This document shows positions 38,411 through 48,589 of a stretch of DNA of 64,000 bases, one piece after another (position 1 is the first letter of the stretch; the number at the start of each line of letters is the position of its first letter). The DNA is from UBA5070 sp035913415 (GTDB taxonomy: Bacteria > Fibrobacterota > Fibrobacteria > UBA5070): positions 101,295-165,294 of the forward strand of contig JAMIIV010000159.1 in the NCBI GenBank assembly GCA_035913415.1, in the 5' to 3' direction. The notes under the pieces were generated by a model. The model did no database searches and was not told the origin of the DNA. It saw only the letters and a program-made list of their open reading frames with translations. The position numbers and the translations under genes are program-made.

Positions 38411-39424
38411 TCAGACACCCGACGGAAACCGTCTTTGGGTGGTCCGGCGGACACCTCGGACCCGGCCCAGGTGGTCGGCCAGGTATTCCTGTTCCGTCTG
38501 GCCGGGGGTGGGGACCAGCAGCACCGAATGGTCCAGACGCCCGAGGGCTTCCAGGTCCATCAGGGTGGAGTACCCACCGCGGGTGATGATGTCCGTGGCG
38601 CCCCGCAGGGCGGCAGCGAGATCGGGAGTGTCCAGATGGGGGGCTTCGTGGAGCCCCGGACCGGGAGTGGGCGGTGGGGCGGGGGCGAGGTGGGGAAGGC
38701 CGCGTACCAGCAGATGACGACCTGGCACGTTGTGCAGATGACGGCGCAAGGCCTCTTCGAAGCCGGTTCGGGCAGGTTCCGGCCCCGAAACCAGGGCCAG
38801 GGTGTCCCAGGGGCCGTTCCAGGCGGAGGGTGTCGGGGGGTGGCCCGTGAACCGCGACAGCGGGCCGATCCAGGTGATGGGAGGAAATCGCTCGGGCCGA
38901 AGCGGGTGTCCCAGGCGGCCCGACAAACCGTTTCCGGGATGGTCGGGGACCAGAATGCGGTCGAAGGGGCGCAGCAGACGGGCCATCAACCGCTCGACCA
39001 GGGCCTCGCCGAACTCCAACCTCTTCGGGGCGGCAAGGTGGAGCTGGTGGGTGAGAAACAGGGAGGGTTTGCCGGGGAGGCGGCAACCGAAGCGGTTGTC
39101 CGAAAGGCAGGCGTCGAATTCCCGACTCCAGGATGCGACCAGGGTCGCTTCGGCGGACCGGACCCGCATCAGACGGGGAAGCGACAGCAGCAGGCGCGGC
39201 ACCAACAGGGGGCCGGGCGCGTAGGTGATGGCGTAGTCGGGAAGCTCCCGCGTGGGCAGGTCGGGGAATTCGCGGGTCCACAGGGCCAGGGAGCGCCCGT
39301 TGCCGGCCAAGGTGATGCGAGCTCCGCGCTCGCTCCAGATCCGCACCAGTTGCCCGGTGCGGGTGGCGTGCCCCAAGCCCCAGTCGAGGGCGCAGACCAG
39401 GATGCGTTGGCCGGGAATCTCCAT
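38411..39424 (-). CDS. Glycosyltransferase family protein (GT1/MurG-like fold)
   Basis: The 337-residue protein opens with ILVCALDWGLGHATRTGQLVRIW, the nucleotide-sugar transferase glycine-rich loop seen in UDP-glycosyltransferase-like bacterial proteins. The C-terminal donor-binding segment is TRGGYSTLMDLEALG, followed by LLVPTPGQTEQEYLADHL, as in MurG-like GT-B enzymes. No signal or membrane span is seen. The sugar and acceptor are unknown. The start at 39424 abuts the 168-bp inverted-repeat element, which therefore occupies its promoter region. Confidence 0.85.
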   Translation of the reverse strand: MEIPGQRILVCALDWGLGHATRTGQLVRIWSERGARITLAGNGRSLALWTREFPDLPTRELPDYAITYAPGPLLVPRLLLSLPRLMRVRSAEATLVASWSREFDACLSDNRFGCRLPGKPSLFLTHQLHLAAPKRLEFGEALVERLMARLLRPFDRILVPDHPGNGLSGRLGHPLRPERFPPITWIGPLSRFTGHPPTPSAWNGPWDTLALVSGPEPARTGFEEALRRHLHNVPGRHLLVRGLPHLAPAPPPTPGPGLHEAPHLDTPDLAAALRGATDIITRGGYSTLMDLEALGRLDHSVLLVPTPGQTEQEYLADHLGRVRGVRRTTQRRFPSGV

Positions 39425-39426
39425 TA

Positions 39427-39594
39427 TCCTAGATCCTGCAATAGGGCCGGGCGCGCTGCCCGCCGCCTCGCTCGCGCCTGCGTCGTTTGCCTCCCTCCCA
39501 CGCACACACCGAGTGCGCCGTCGGTCGGACAAACGCCCCAGGCATCAAGCGATTCAGCGAGCATCACATCCCTCTCTATTGCGGGATCTAGGAT
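39427..39594. repeat. 168-bp element with 18-bp terminal inverted repeats
   Basis: TCCTAGATCCTGCAATAG at 39427-39444 is repeated inverted at 39577-39594 with one mismatch (17 of 18). The interior is GC-rich and non-coding. The size and ends fit a small non-autonomous MITE-like element, but no target-site duplication can be made out. It fills most of the divergent gap between the glycosyltransferase and the cobalamin adenosyltransferase gene. Confidence 0.6.
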
Positions 39595-39688
39595 CATCAA
39601 GAACCAATGTAGGCGCGGCGCCGGGTGCGCGGGGGTGTATCTTCCCGGTCCTCGACGGCCTCAGCCGCCAGGACCCACGGGAGATGCC

Positions 39689-40252
39689 ATGCCGCCACTG
39701 AGCCGACTCTACACCCGCGCTGGAGACCAGGGGTCCACCCGTCTGGGGGGCGGCCAGAAGGTCGACAAGGACAGCCTGCGCCTGGATTGTTACGGAACCG
39801 TCGATGAACTGAACTCGAGCCTGGGTCTGGTCTTGGCGTTCGGCCCCTGTGAGGCGTTGGCCAAGGCGCTGCCCCGGATCCAGAACGAACTCTTCAACGT
39901 GGGTTCGGACCTGTGCTTTTTGGAAGAGGACAAGGCCAAGTGGCCCCTCCCCAAAGTGGAGGCCCGCCACATCGAAGCGCTGGAAGAAGAGATCGACACC
40001 TTCCAGGCGGCCACGGGCAATCTCGCGAATTTCATTCTGCCGGGTGGGACTCTGGCGGCCGCCCAGTTGCACGTGGCGCGCACCCTGTGCCGTCGGGCCG
40101 AGCGGCTGCTGGTGCGCCTGGGGCGTGAAGAGCCGGTCGCCGGAGAGCCGCTTCGTTACCTCAATCGGCTCTCGGACTGGTTGTTCGCCGCGTCCCGTTT
40201 CGAAAACCGCGAGCGCGGTGTCGCGGAGCCCCTGTGGGACAGCACCGTCTGA
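39689..40252 (+). CDS. PduO-type corrinoid adenosyltransferase
   Basis: The 187-residue enzyme makes adenosylcobalamin from cob(I)alamin and ATP. The ATP-binding N-terminus YTRAGDQGSTRLGGG and the helix carrying ILPGGTLAAAQLHVARTLCRRAER are diagnostic of the PduO family. A GGGAG ribosome site precedes the ATG at 39689. Its last 19 bases overlap the permease gene, so import and activation of vitamin B12 appear coupled. Confidence 0.94.
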   Translation: MPPLSRLYTRAGDQGSTRLGGGQKVDKDSLRLDCYGTVDELNSSLGLVLAFGPCEALAKALPRIQNELFNVGSDLCFLEEDKAKWPLPKVEARHIEALEEEIDTFQAATGNLANFILPGGTLAAAQLHVARTLCRRAERLLVRLGREEPVAGEPLRYLNRLSDWLFAASRFENRERGVAEPLWDSTV

Positions 40253-41235
40253 TCCCGACGGTCCTGGTCGGGATCGCCCTGTTGCTGGCGGCACTGGCAG
40301 GATCGTTCCTGATGGGCAGTTCGGACCTACCCGTCGGTGGTGCCTGGGAGGCGCTGCTGGGTGGGCCCGGCGGCCACGCGCTGGAGACTGGCATCGTCTG
40401 GCACATTCGCATGCCTCGCGGGCTGGTCGTGGCCATGGTGGGGGCGGCTCTCGCCGGTTGTGGTGCCTCGCTGCAGGCCCTGTTTCGCAACCCCATGGCC
40501 GACCCTGCGGTGCTGGGCATCTCGTCGGGGGGCGCCCTGGCGGCTGTCGCGGTCCTGTTCCACCTCCCGTTCGCACCCGCTTGGGTGCTGCCGGTCGCCT
40601 GTTTCCTGGGGGGCTTCGCGACCGCCCTGCTCCTGGTGGTCCTCTCCGGCATCGGCGGGCGACCCACGCTGACCATCACCCTCCTGACCGGCGTGATCCT
40701 CACCAGCCTGTGTTCTTCGGGAATCACCTTCGCCTTGTTGTTGTCCGACGAATACCAGTTGCGCCAGTTGGTGTTCTGGTTGGCGGGGGGCGCCGAGGCG
40801 CGCACCTGGCGCCATGTGGTCTTCGGGGCCCCTCCCATCGCGCTGGGATTGGCGTTGCTGTGGAGCCGCCACCGCTGGCTGGACGCCTTGTCGCTGGGAG
40901 AAGACCACGCGGGTGCGGTGGGGATCGATCCAGGTCGGGCGCGTCTGTGGGTGCTGGCCGGCACGGCCCTGGCCACCGGCGCGGCGGTGAGTGTCTGCGG
41001 CCCGGTCGGGTTCGTGGGATTGATGGTCCCGCACCTGCTGCGCCCGCTGGTGGGGGCCGCGACGGGAAGGCTCCTTCCCGCATCGGCCCTGGGTGGTGCG
41101 CTTCTGCTGGTGGTCGCCGACCTGGGTGCGCGCGTCTTCCTGCCTTCGGGCATCCAGTTGGGTGTGCTGACCTCGCTTTTGGGGGCGCCGTTCTTCCTGT
41201 GGCTTCTGGTCAAGGCGCGGAGGACCTCGCTGTGA
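40234..41235 (+). CDS. BtuC/FecCD-type ABC transporter permease
   Basis: The 333-residue membrane protein has about nine or ten spans and the FecCD family stretch RMPRGLVVAMVGAALAGCGASLQALFRNPMADPAVLGISSGGA near residues 59-101. CGPVGFVGLMVPHLLRPLVG is the coupling-helix motif. Family members import cobalamin, iron-siderophores or heme. Co-transcription with the adenosyltransferase argues for cobalamin. No periplasmic binding protein (BtuF) gene is adjacent. Confidence 0.92.
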   Translation: MGQHRLIPTVLVGIALLLAALAGSFLMGSSDLPVGGAWEALLGGPGGHALETGIVWHIRMPRGLVVAMVGAALAGCGASLQALFRNPMADPAVLGISSGGALAAVAVLFHLPFAPAWVLPVACFLGGFATALLLVVLSGIGGRPTLTITLLTGVILTSLCSSGITFALLLSDEYQLRQLVFWLAGGAEARTWRHVVFGAPPIALGLALLWSRHRWLDALSLGEDHAGAVGIDPGRARLWVLAGTALATGAAVSVCGPVGFVGLMVPHLLRPLVGAATGRLLPASALGGALLLVVADLGARVFLPSGIQLGVLTSLLGAPFFLWLLVKARRTSL

Positions 41236-42011
41236 AGGCCGCGACGACGGAACCTGTTCTGGAGGTTCGCGGCCTTTCGGTGGACGTTCCCGGCCGACGA
41301 CTCCTCGAGGGGATCGATGCGAATCTTTCGCGGGGGTCCGTCACGGCCGTGATGGGACCCAACGGCGCCGGCAAGAGCACGTTGCTGAAGGCGCTCGCGG
41401 GGGTGCAGGACGGGGTTTCCGGAGATGTGCTGCTGGAGGGACGTCCGTTGCGCGGCTGGGGTCGCGCCGAGATCGCCTGCCGCATGGCCTATCTGCCCCA
41501 GCACCGACCCGTGGCCGTGCCTCTGGGGGTGCGCGATCTGGTGGTCATGGGGCGGTTCCCCCATCTGGGCGCCTGGAAACGACCCGGTCCCGACGACCAC
41601 GCCGCCGTGGCGGCCGCCATGGAGCGATTGGAGATCGGTCACTTGGCCGATCGCGACGCCAGCACCCTCTCGGGAGGTGAGCTCCAGCGGGTATTTCTGG
41701 CGCGTTGCCTCGCCCAGGGATCGCCTCTGCTGGTGCTCGACGAACCCCTGACAGGACTCGACATCGGGCACCAGTTGCAGCTTCTGGAGCTGCTCGAAGG
41801 CCTGGCCCGCGAAGGCCGCACCATCCTTTGGTCGGTGCACGACCTTCGCCTGGCCGGCGAGCACGCCCGCGAGGCCTGGCTCCTGGATCGCGGCCGTCTG
41901 GTGCGGACAGGATCCGTCAGCGACGTGCTGGGGTCGCCCGAAGCCGCCGCCGCGTTCGGAGTCCGGATGGAGACCGGATCAGACGGTGGCTGGCGGTTCT
42001 CGCTGCCCTGA
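41232..42011 (+). CDS. BtuD/FhuC-type ABC transporter ATPase
   Basis: The 259-residue ATPase has Walker A GPNGAGKST, Q-loop AYLPQH, signature LSGGELQRV, Walker B LLVLDEP and the H-loop SVHD. It should power the permease next to it. The start is a GTG at 41232 overlapping the permease stop as GTGA; no ATG fits. Cobalamin import is inferred from the operon, not from this sequence alone. Confidence 0.92.
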   Translation: MKAATTEPVLEVRGLSVDVPGRRLLEGIDANLSRGSVTAVMGPNGAGKSTLLKALAGVQDGVSGDVLLEGRPLRGWGRAEIACRMAYLPQHRPVAVPLGVRDLVVMGRFPHLGAWKRPGPDDHAAVAAAMERLEIGHLADRDASTLSGGELQRVFLARCLAQGSPLLVLDEPLTGLDIGHQLQLLELLEGLAREGRTILWSVHDLRLAGEHAREAWLLDRGRLVRTGSVSDVLGSPEAAAAFGVRMETGSDGGWRFSLP

Positions 42012-42068
42012 AGACTGTCTCGGGGCGCATCCCTGCCACCACAGGTGCGATGCCGGGGGTTGTGCGGT

Positions 42069-42083
42069 CCCCCGCTTCGGGGG
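42069..42083. terminator. Hairpin between convergent btuD-like and yecH-like genes
   Basis: CCCCCG and CGGGGG pair around a 3-base loop between the two convergent stops. There is no T-run on either strand, so it is only a weak terminator candidate. Confidence 0.35.
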
Positions 42084-42086
42084 GGG

Positions 42087-42320
42087 TCAGTGGTCGCAGG
42101 GAGGCATGGCCAGGCGCAGGGCGCCGGACTCTTCGGCGATCTTGCCTTTGCCCACCAGGAAATCGACCAGGGCGCCGGCGCTGAGGCCTTCCATCGAGCA
42201 GGTGTGGAAGCGGCACTCGTTTCCGAAGACCTCTCCCGCGCGGGCAAGCAGTGCCGTTCGGTCGAGGGGACCGTTGTCTCCGAGCCAGCGCATGAGTTCG
42301 TGTCCGTGAATCGATTCCAT
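42087..42320 (-). CDS. YecH-like small metal-binding protein (DUF2492)
   Basis: The 77-residue protein matches the YecH family from end to end: MESIHGHELM with His5 and His7, RFHTCSMEGLSAGALVDFL with His39 and Cys41 (Cys36 nearby), and a C-terminal CDH. These His and Cys residues are presumed metal ligands. A good ribosome site (GGAGGAC) precedes the ATG at 42320. The biological role is unknown. Confidence 0.88.
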   Translation of the reverse strand: MESIHGHELMRWLGDNGPLDRTALLARAGEVFGNECRFHTCSMEGLSAGALVDFLVGKGKIAEESGALRLAMPPCDH

Positions 42321-42501
42321 GATGTCCTCCGTGTCCGCGAGCGCCCCAAGGGCCATGATTCCAGAAGATAATCTATTGAATACCAAAAGATCTGGCAAAG
42401 GGGCGTGAGCGGGAGGGGTATGGGCCTTCGTGTCGCGGTCGGCAGAAGGGACGCGGGTCCTGGTTGCGCCCTGGGGGCGGCAAGGCCCACGGTGCAAGGT
42501 G

Positions 42502-43836
42502 TCAGCGGCGGCGGCGCACCTTGCGCTTGGGGCGCCAGGGGCGATGCCAGGCGATTTCGGACAGGGCGTCGCGGTCGTCGTCCATCAGCAGGGGTAGGCC
42601 TGCCCCCAGGGATGCGGTCACGGGAGTCGGGTCGGACAGGAGGTCGTAGCGCCGAGACCATGCGGCCAGCAGGCTGGCCGCGGTCCACGAGGCCGACAGG
42701 GCGCCGCGGTTGTCGTTGACGGTCAGCACGGCGATGGCGATGCCGGTGTCGGGGCGACCGGACAGTCGCGCGAATCCGGCGAACCACTCGTAGCGACCGG
42801 GAGGATCGGTGCCGTCCAGCGATCCGGTCTTGCCACCCATCTGGAAGCCGGTGCGCGCCTCGCGCGGCCATGCGGCTTCGAAGCCGCCGCGGGCGGTGCC
42901 ACTGTCGACGGTGGCCTCGAAAAGCAGGGTCATGTTGCGGCGCAGGCGGTCGGGGGAGACTGTGTCGGGCGGACAGGCGGTGTCGGGCTGGAAGCCGTTC
43001 CAGGCGGGAGGACGGAGGATGCCGTCACCGGCGAACTTGCGGGCGATCATGGCGGCCTGGATGGGGGAGCCGAAGGTGGTGCGCACGAATCCGGAGCTGA
43101 TCTCGGCCAGGTTGTAGCTGTCGATCGGAGCGGCCATGCGACCGGAAGGCACCCCGTTGCCCAGGCCGCGCATGCGGTTGAAGCCCAGGGAATCGGCCCA
43201 CTGCAACAGCACCGGAGAGCCCAGGCGGTGCAGGCCCAGATTGCCGAAGACAGGATTGATGGACAACGCGAAGGCCTTGGCCAGGGGAAGTTCGACGCCC
43301 TCGGTGTCGGAGCGCAACTGCGACTTGTACAAGGTGTGCGGGTGTCCGCGCAGCCAGGTGGGTGAGTTGGGTTCGAGGCCCGTGGTCGAGATGGCCGCCG
43401 CCGACGTGAGGATCTTCGCCAGCGAAGCGAACGGGTAACGCGAGGCGGATGCCAGGGCGAGGTCGTGGCCGACGGCGGCGGTTCCCTGTCGGGTGGCCAG
43501 GAACAGCACGCGCGCCGAGCGCAGATCGAGCCCGACGGCGATGCTCAGCACCGCGGGGTGGCGTCCCAGCAGGTCGGTGGCGAAGGCCTGGAGGGCCGGG
43601 TCGACCATGTAGTCGGCGGGAAGTCTTCCCGGCACTTCGATGGGGTCGTGGCAGGCGGATTCCGGCAGTGGTGCCGCGGGTTGTTCGGCGGAACCGCCGC
43701 AACCGCGCATGGCCCAAGCGGTTCCGCCGGCGGCCAGCAGCCCAAGACCCAGGAGTCCGGATCGGAGCCAAGGCAAAGGGCGGTGCGGCGAAGTCCTGGG
43801 GGTTTCCCATGGCAATCGCCGAGGCCGTTGTTCCAT
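42502..43836 (-). CDS. Penicillin-binding-protein-type transpeptidase
   Basis: The 444-residue protein has one N-terminal membrane span (about 25-42, LGLGLLAAGGTAWA) and a periplasmic transpeptidase domain. The active-site motifs are Ser138-x2-Lys141 (SLAK), Ser192-Ile-Asn194 and KTG in GGKTGSLDG. It lacks the large dimerisation module of class B PBPs, so it is a short, atypical PBP; a D,D-carboxypeptidase or beta-lactamase-like role cannot be excluded. It follows aroA by 5 bp on the same strand. Confidence 0.88.
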   Translation of the reverse strand: MEQRPRRLPWETPRTSPHRPLPWLRSGLLGLGLLAAGGTAWAMRGCGGSAEQPAAPLPESACHDPIEVPGRLPADYMVDPALQAFATDLLGRHPAVLSIAVGLDLRSARVLFLATRQGTAAVGHDLALASASRYPFASLAKILTSAAAISTTGLEPNSPTWLRGHPHTLYKSQLRSDTEGVELPLAKAFALSINPVFGNLGLHRLGSPVLLQWADSLGFNRMRGLGNGVPSGRMAAPIDSYNLAEISSGFVRTTFGSPIQAAMIARKFAGDGILRPPAWNGFQPDTACPPDTVSPDRLRRNMTLLFEATVDSGTARGGFEAAWPREARTGFQMGGKTGSLDGTDPPGRYEWFAGFARLSGRPDTGIAIAVLTVNDNRGALSASWTAASLLAAWSRRYDLLSDPTPVTASLGAGLPLLMDDDRDALSEIAWHRPWRPKRKVRRRR

Positions 43837-43841
43837 CAGGC

Positions 43842-45191
43842 TCACGCGGGAGTGGTTTCCGTGCGGGAAGCCAAGGTGCCCAACACCTCGAAATAGCCGG
43901 GGAAGGTCTTGGCGGTGCAGTCGGGGTCTTCGATGGTGACCGGGCCCGCGAAGGCGGCCAGAGAGAAGGCCATCGCCATGCGGTGGTCCTTGTAGGTGGC
44001 GACCGAGGCTTGACGGATTCCGTCGACCGGTGGCGTGACGCGGATCCAGTCGGGACCTTCCTCGACGGTGGCACCCAGCTTGCGCAACTCGTCGCGCACG
44101 GCGACCACGCGCTCGGTCTCCTTCACGCGCCACGAACCGATGCCGCGCAGCGTGGTGGTCCCTTCGGCGAACAGCGCCAGGGTGGCCAGGGTCATGGCGG
44201 CGTCGGGCATGTCCACCAGGTCGGCGTCGATGCCGTGCAGCCAGGGGATGGTGCGTTCGTGGCCGTTCCAGAGCACGGTGCGCGAGGCCTGGGGGCGTTC
44301 GCATTCCAGCCAGTCGTCGCCTTTGCGCACCAGCGCGCCCATGCGGCCCAGGACATCGACGAAGGCCGCGTCCCCCTGGACGGAGCGGGTGCCGCAGCCG
44401 TGCACCCGCACGGGACCGGCCAAGGCGCCGAACGCCAGGAAGTAGGAGGCCGACGAGGCGTCGCCTTCGACGGCCAGCTTGCCCGGACTGCGGTAAAGCC
44501 CGGGAGCCACGCGGAAGGAGCGGTAGCCGTCGCGGTCGATGCGGGCACCGAAGCGCTCCATCAGGGCCAGGGTGATGTCGATGTAGGGTTTGGAGATGAG
44601 GTCGCCTTCGACGACGATCTCCAATGGGGACTGGGCCATCGGGGCGGCCATGAGCAGGCCGGTCAGAAACTGGCTGGAGGTGCCGCCGCGGATGGAGGTG
44701 GTCCCGCCGCGCAGGCCCCGCGCGACGATGCGCAGGGGAGGGTAGCCCTCGGCACCGAGATAGCCCACCGAGCCGCCGTCGGCCAGGGCCGGGCGCAGGC
44801 CGTCGACCAGGTCGCCGATGGGGCGTTCCCGCATGCGGGCCACGCCATCCAGGACGAACTCCCCGTTGCCGGCGCACAGGGCGGCGGCCAGGGGGCGCAT
44901 GGCGGTCCCGGCGTTGCCCAGGTCCAGAGCGGTGGTGGGGGTCAGGAATTTGGCTCCGCCCAATCCCTGTACGGAAAGCGTGGTGGAGTCCAGCTCCTGC
45001 AGGCCCACCCCGAGGGCGCGCAGGGCCCCTTTCATGGCCGAGGTGTCTTCGGAGTCGAGAAGACCGGTCAGGACGGTGCACCCCTCGGACAGGGCCGAGA
45101 GGAGCAGATAGCGGTTCGACAGGCTCTTCGAACCGGGCAGGCGGACCTCGCCGGAGAGGGGAGGCAGAGGGCCGAGGGTCAGACTCTTCAT
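43842..45191 (-). CDS. aroA: 3-phosphoshikimate 1-carboxyvinyltransferase (EPSP synthase)
   Basis: AroA joins PEP to shikimate-3-phosphate in the aromatic pathway. The 449-residue product has LPGSKSLSNRYLLLSAL, LGNAGTAMRPL with the PEP-site Gly-Thr-Ala, VEGDASSASYFL and the late YKDHRMAMAFSLA. This is a class I-like arrangement in which the residue after GNAGTA is Met. It lies downstream of a hybrid kinase gene (34-bp gap) and upstream of the PBP gene. Confidence 0.96.
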   Translation of the reverse strand: MKSLTLGPLPPLSGEVRLPGSKSLSNRYLLLSALSEGCTVLTGLLDSEDTSAMKGALRALGVGLQELDSTTLSVQGLGGAKFLTPTTALDLGNAGTAMRPLAAALCAGNGEFVLDGVARMRERPIGDLVDGLRPALADGGSVGYLGAEGYPPLRIVARGLRGGTTSIRGGTSSQFLTGLLMAAPMAQSPLEIVVEGDLISKPYIDITLALMERFGARIDRDGYRSFRVAPGLYRSPGKLAVEGDASSASYFLAFGALAGPVRVHGCGTRSVQGDAAFVDVLGRMGALVRKGDDWLECERPQASRTVLWNGHERTIPWLHGIDADLVDMPDAAMTLATLALFAEGTTTLRGIGSWRVKETERVVAVRDELRKLGATVEEGPDWIRVTPPVDGIRQASVATYKDHRMAMAFSLAAFAGPVTIEDPDCTAKTFPGYFEVLGTLASRTETTPA

Positions 45192-45225
45192 GGTGGCCTG
45201 GAAGTGTAGCCTCTCGGGGATCCGC

Positions 45226-47577
<2,352 letters not shown>

Positions 47578-47687
47578 TGCCCAGACAGTATCTCATTCGC
47601 GGCTGGCGATATTGAAGAAGGTGTTGGAGCAAAAAAGTGGAGTCGCATGTCCTGTTGCGGTAGCAGATGATGCTAGATTTCGCCGCC

Positions 47688-48452
47688 ATGAGCACTGAGA
47701 CCGCTTCCGCAACGTCGTCCACCGCTCCGAGCCACAAGGCCTGGGTGGCCAAGAGAATCCACTCCTTCGTGGGCATTGTTCCGCTGGGGATCTACCTGAT
47801 CCTCCACCTGTCTCGGAACATGTCCTCCCTCGCCGGGCCGGAGTCCTTCGACGCCGCCATCCGCGAGTCGTGGGCCAAGCCGGTCAACTACCTCTGGACC
47901 ATCCTGCTGGTCTATCTGCCGTTGGCCTACCACGCCATCTACGGCATGATGCTCACCGTCCGCGGCGAGAAGACCAATTTCTTCAAGTACCCGAACTTCG
48001 AGAACCTCCGCTACGTGTTCCAGCGCCTCTCGGCCCTGGGCCTGCTGGGCTTCCTGTTCGCGCACATCTTCCTGACCCGCGTCCACGTGTCCGCCGGCTG
48101 GCTGACTTCGCCCGACGTCAACCCCGACGGTCAGGTCACCTACGCCTACTTCGCCACGCACATGTGGGACTTCACCAAGGGCACCGTGGTCGTCTACGCC
48201 CTGGGTATCCTGGCCACCGTCTACCATCTGGCCAACGGCCTGTCCACTTTCTGCATCTCGTGGGGCATCACCACCGGCGCCAACGCCATGAAGAAGGCCA
48301 ACATCGTCGCCCTCGTCTTCGGCCTGGTCCTGCTGGCCATGGGTTATGCCGCGGTCGCCGGCTTCTACATGCACGACTTCAACGAGTTCATCACTCCCGG
48401 CGGCCCGATGGCCCCCGACGGCATCATCGGCAAGTACCTCCCGCACCACTGA
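47688..48452 (+). CDS. sdhC: Succinate dehydrogenase/fumarate reductase cytochrome b subunit
   Basis: The 254-residue membrane subunit is of the b558 type found in Bacteroidota, Fibrobacter and Bacillus, with five spans and two hemes. Conserved heme-ligand candidates include His25 and His40 (RIHSFVG, LILHLSRN) and later His residues in LAYHAIYG, FAHIF and VYHLANG. It anchors SdhA/SdhB to the membrane and exchanges electrons with menaquinone. No sdhA or sdhB follows; a strong terminator at 48475 closes the unit, so sdhC is transcribed alone here. The ATG at 47688 is preferred; an alternative is at 47667. Confidence 0.92.
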   Translation: MSTETASATSSTAPSHKAWVAKRIHSFVGIVPLGIYLILHLSRNMSSLAGPESFDAAIRESWAKPVNYLWTILLVYLPLAYHAIYGMMLTVRGEKTNFFKYPNFENLRYVFQRLSALGLLGFLFAHIFLTRVHVSAGWLTSPDVNPDGQVTYAYFATHMWDFTKGTVVVYALGILATVYHLANGLSTFCISWGITTGANAMKKANIVALVFGLVLLAMGYAAVAGFYMHDFNEFITPGGPMAPDGIIGKYLPHH

Positions 48453-48474
48453 TCGAGGGACACAGGTTCTCACC

Positions 48475-48512
48475 AAGGCCCGCTTCCGCACCGGAGGCGG
48501 GCCTTCGTTTTT
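48475..48512 (+). terminator. Rho-independent terminator after sdhC
   Basis: AAGGCCCGCTTCC pairs with GGAGGCGGGCCTT around a short CGCACC-type loop and is followed by CGTTTTTC. The hairpin starts 22 bases after the sdhC stop. It shows that sdhC is not co-transcribed with the alpha-2-macroglobulin gene. Confidence 0.9.
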
Positions 48513-48589
48513 CTGGTCGCGACGGAAATCTGACAGAATTCTCACAAGCACGAGCCGTGGGGGACGAAGCGGTGGGTTAGCTTCGGGGG

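Noticed and set aside
39595..39688. Cobalamin riboswitch before the adenosyltransferase gene
   Set aside because: No B12-box or conserved core could be found in the remaining 94 bp, and most of the upstream gap is the inverted-repeat element.
42502..45081. Single 859-codon frame covering the transpeptidase and much of aroA
   Set aside because: The upstream part is out of frame with aroA, which is clear in another frame; the transpeptidase starts at 43836.
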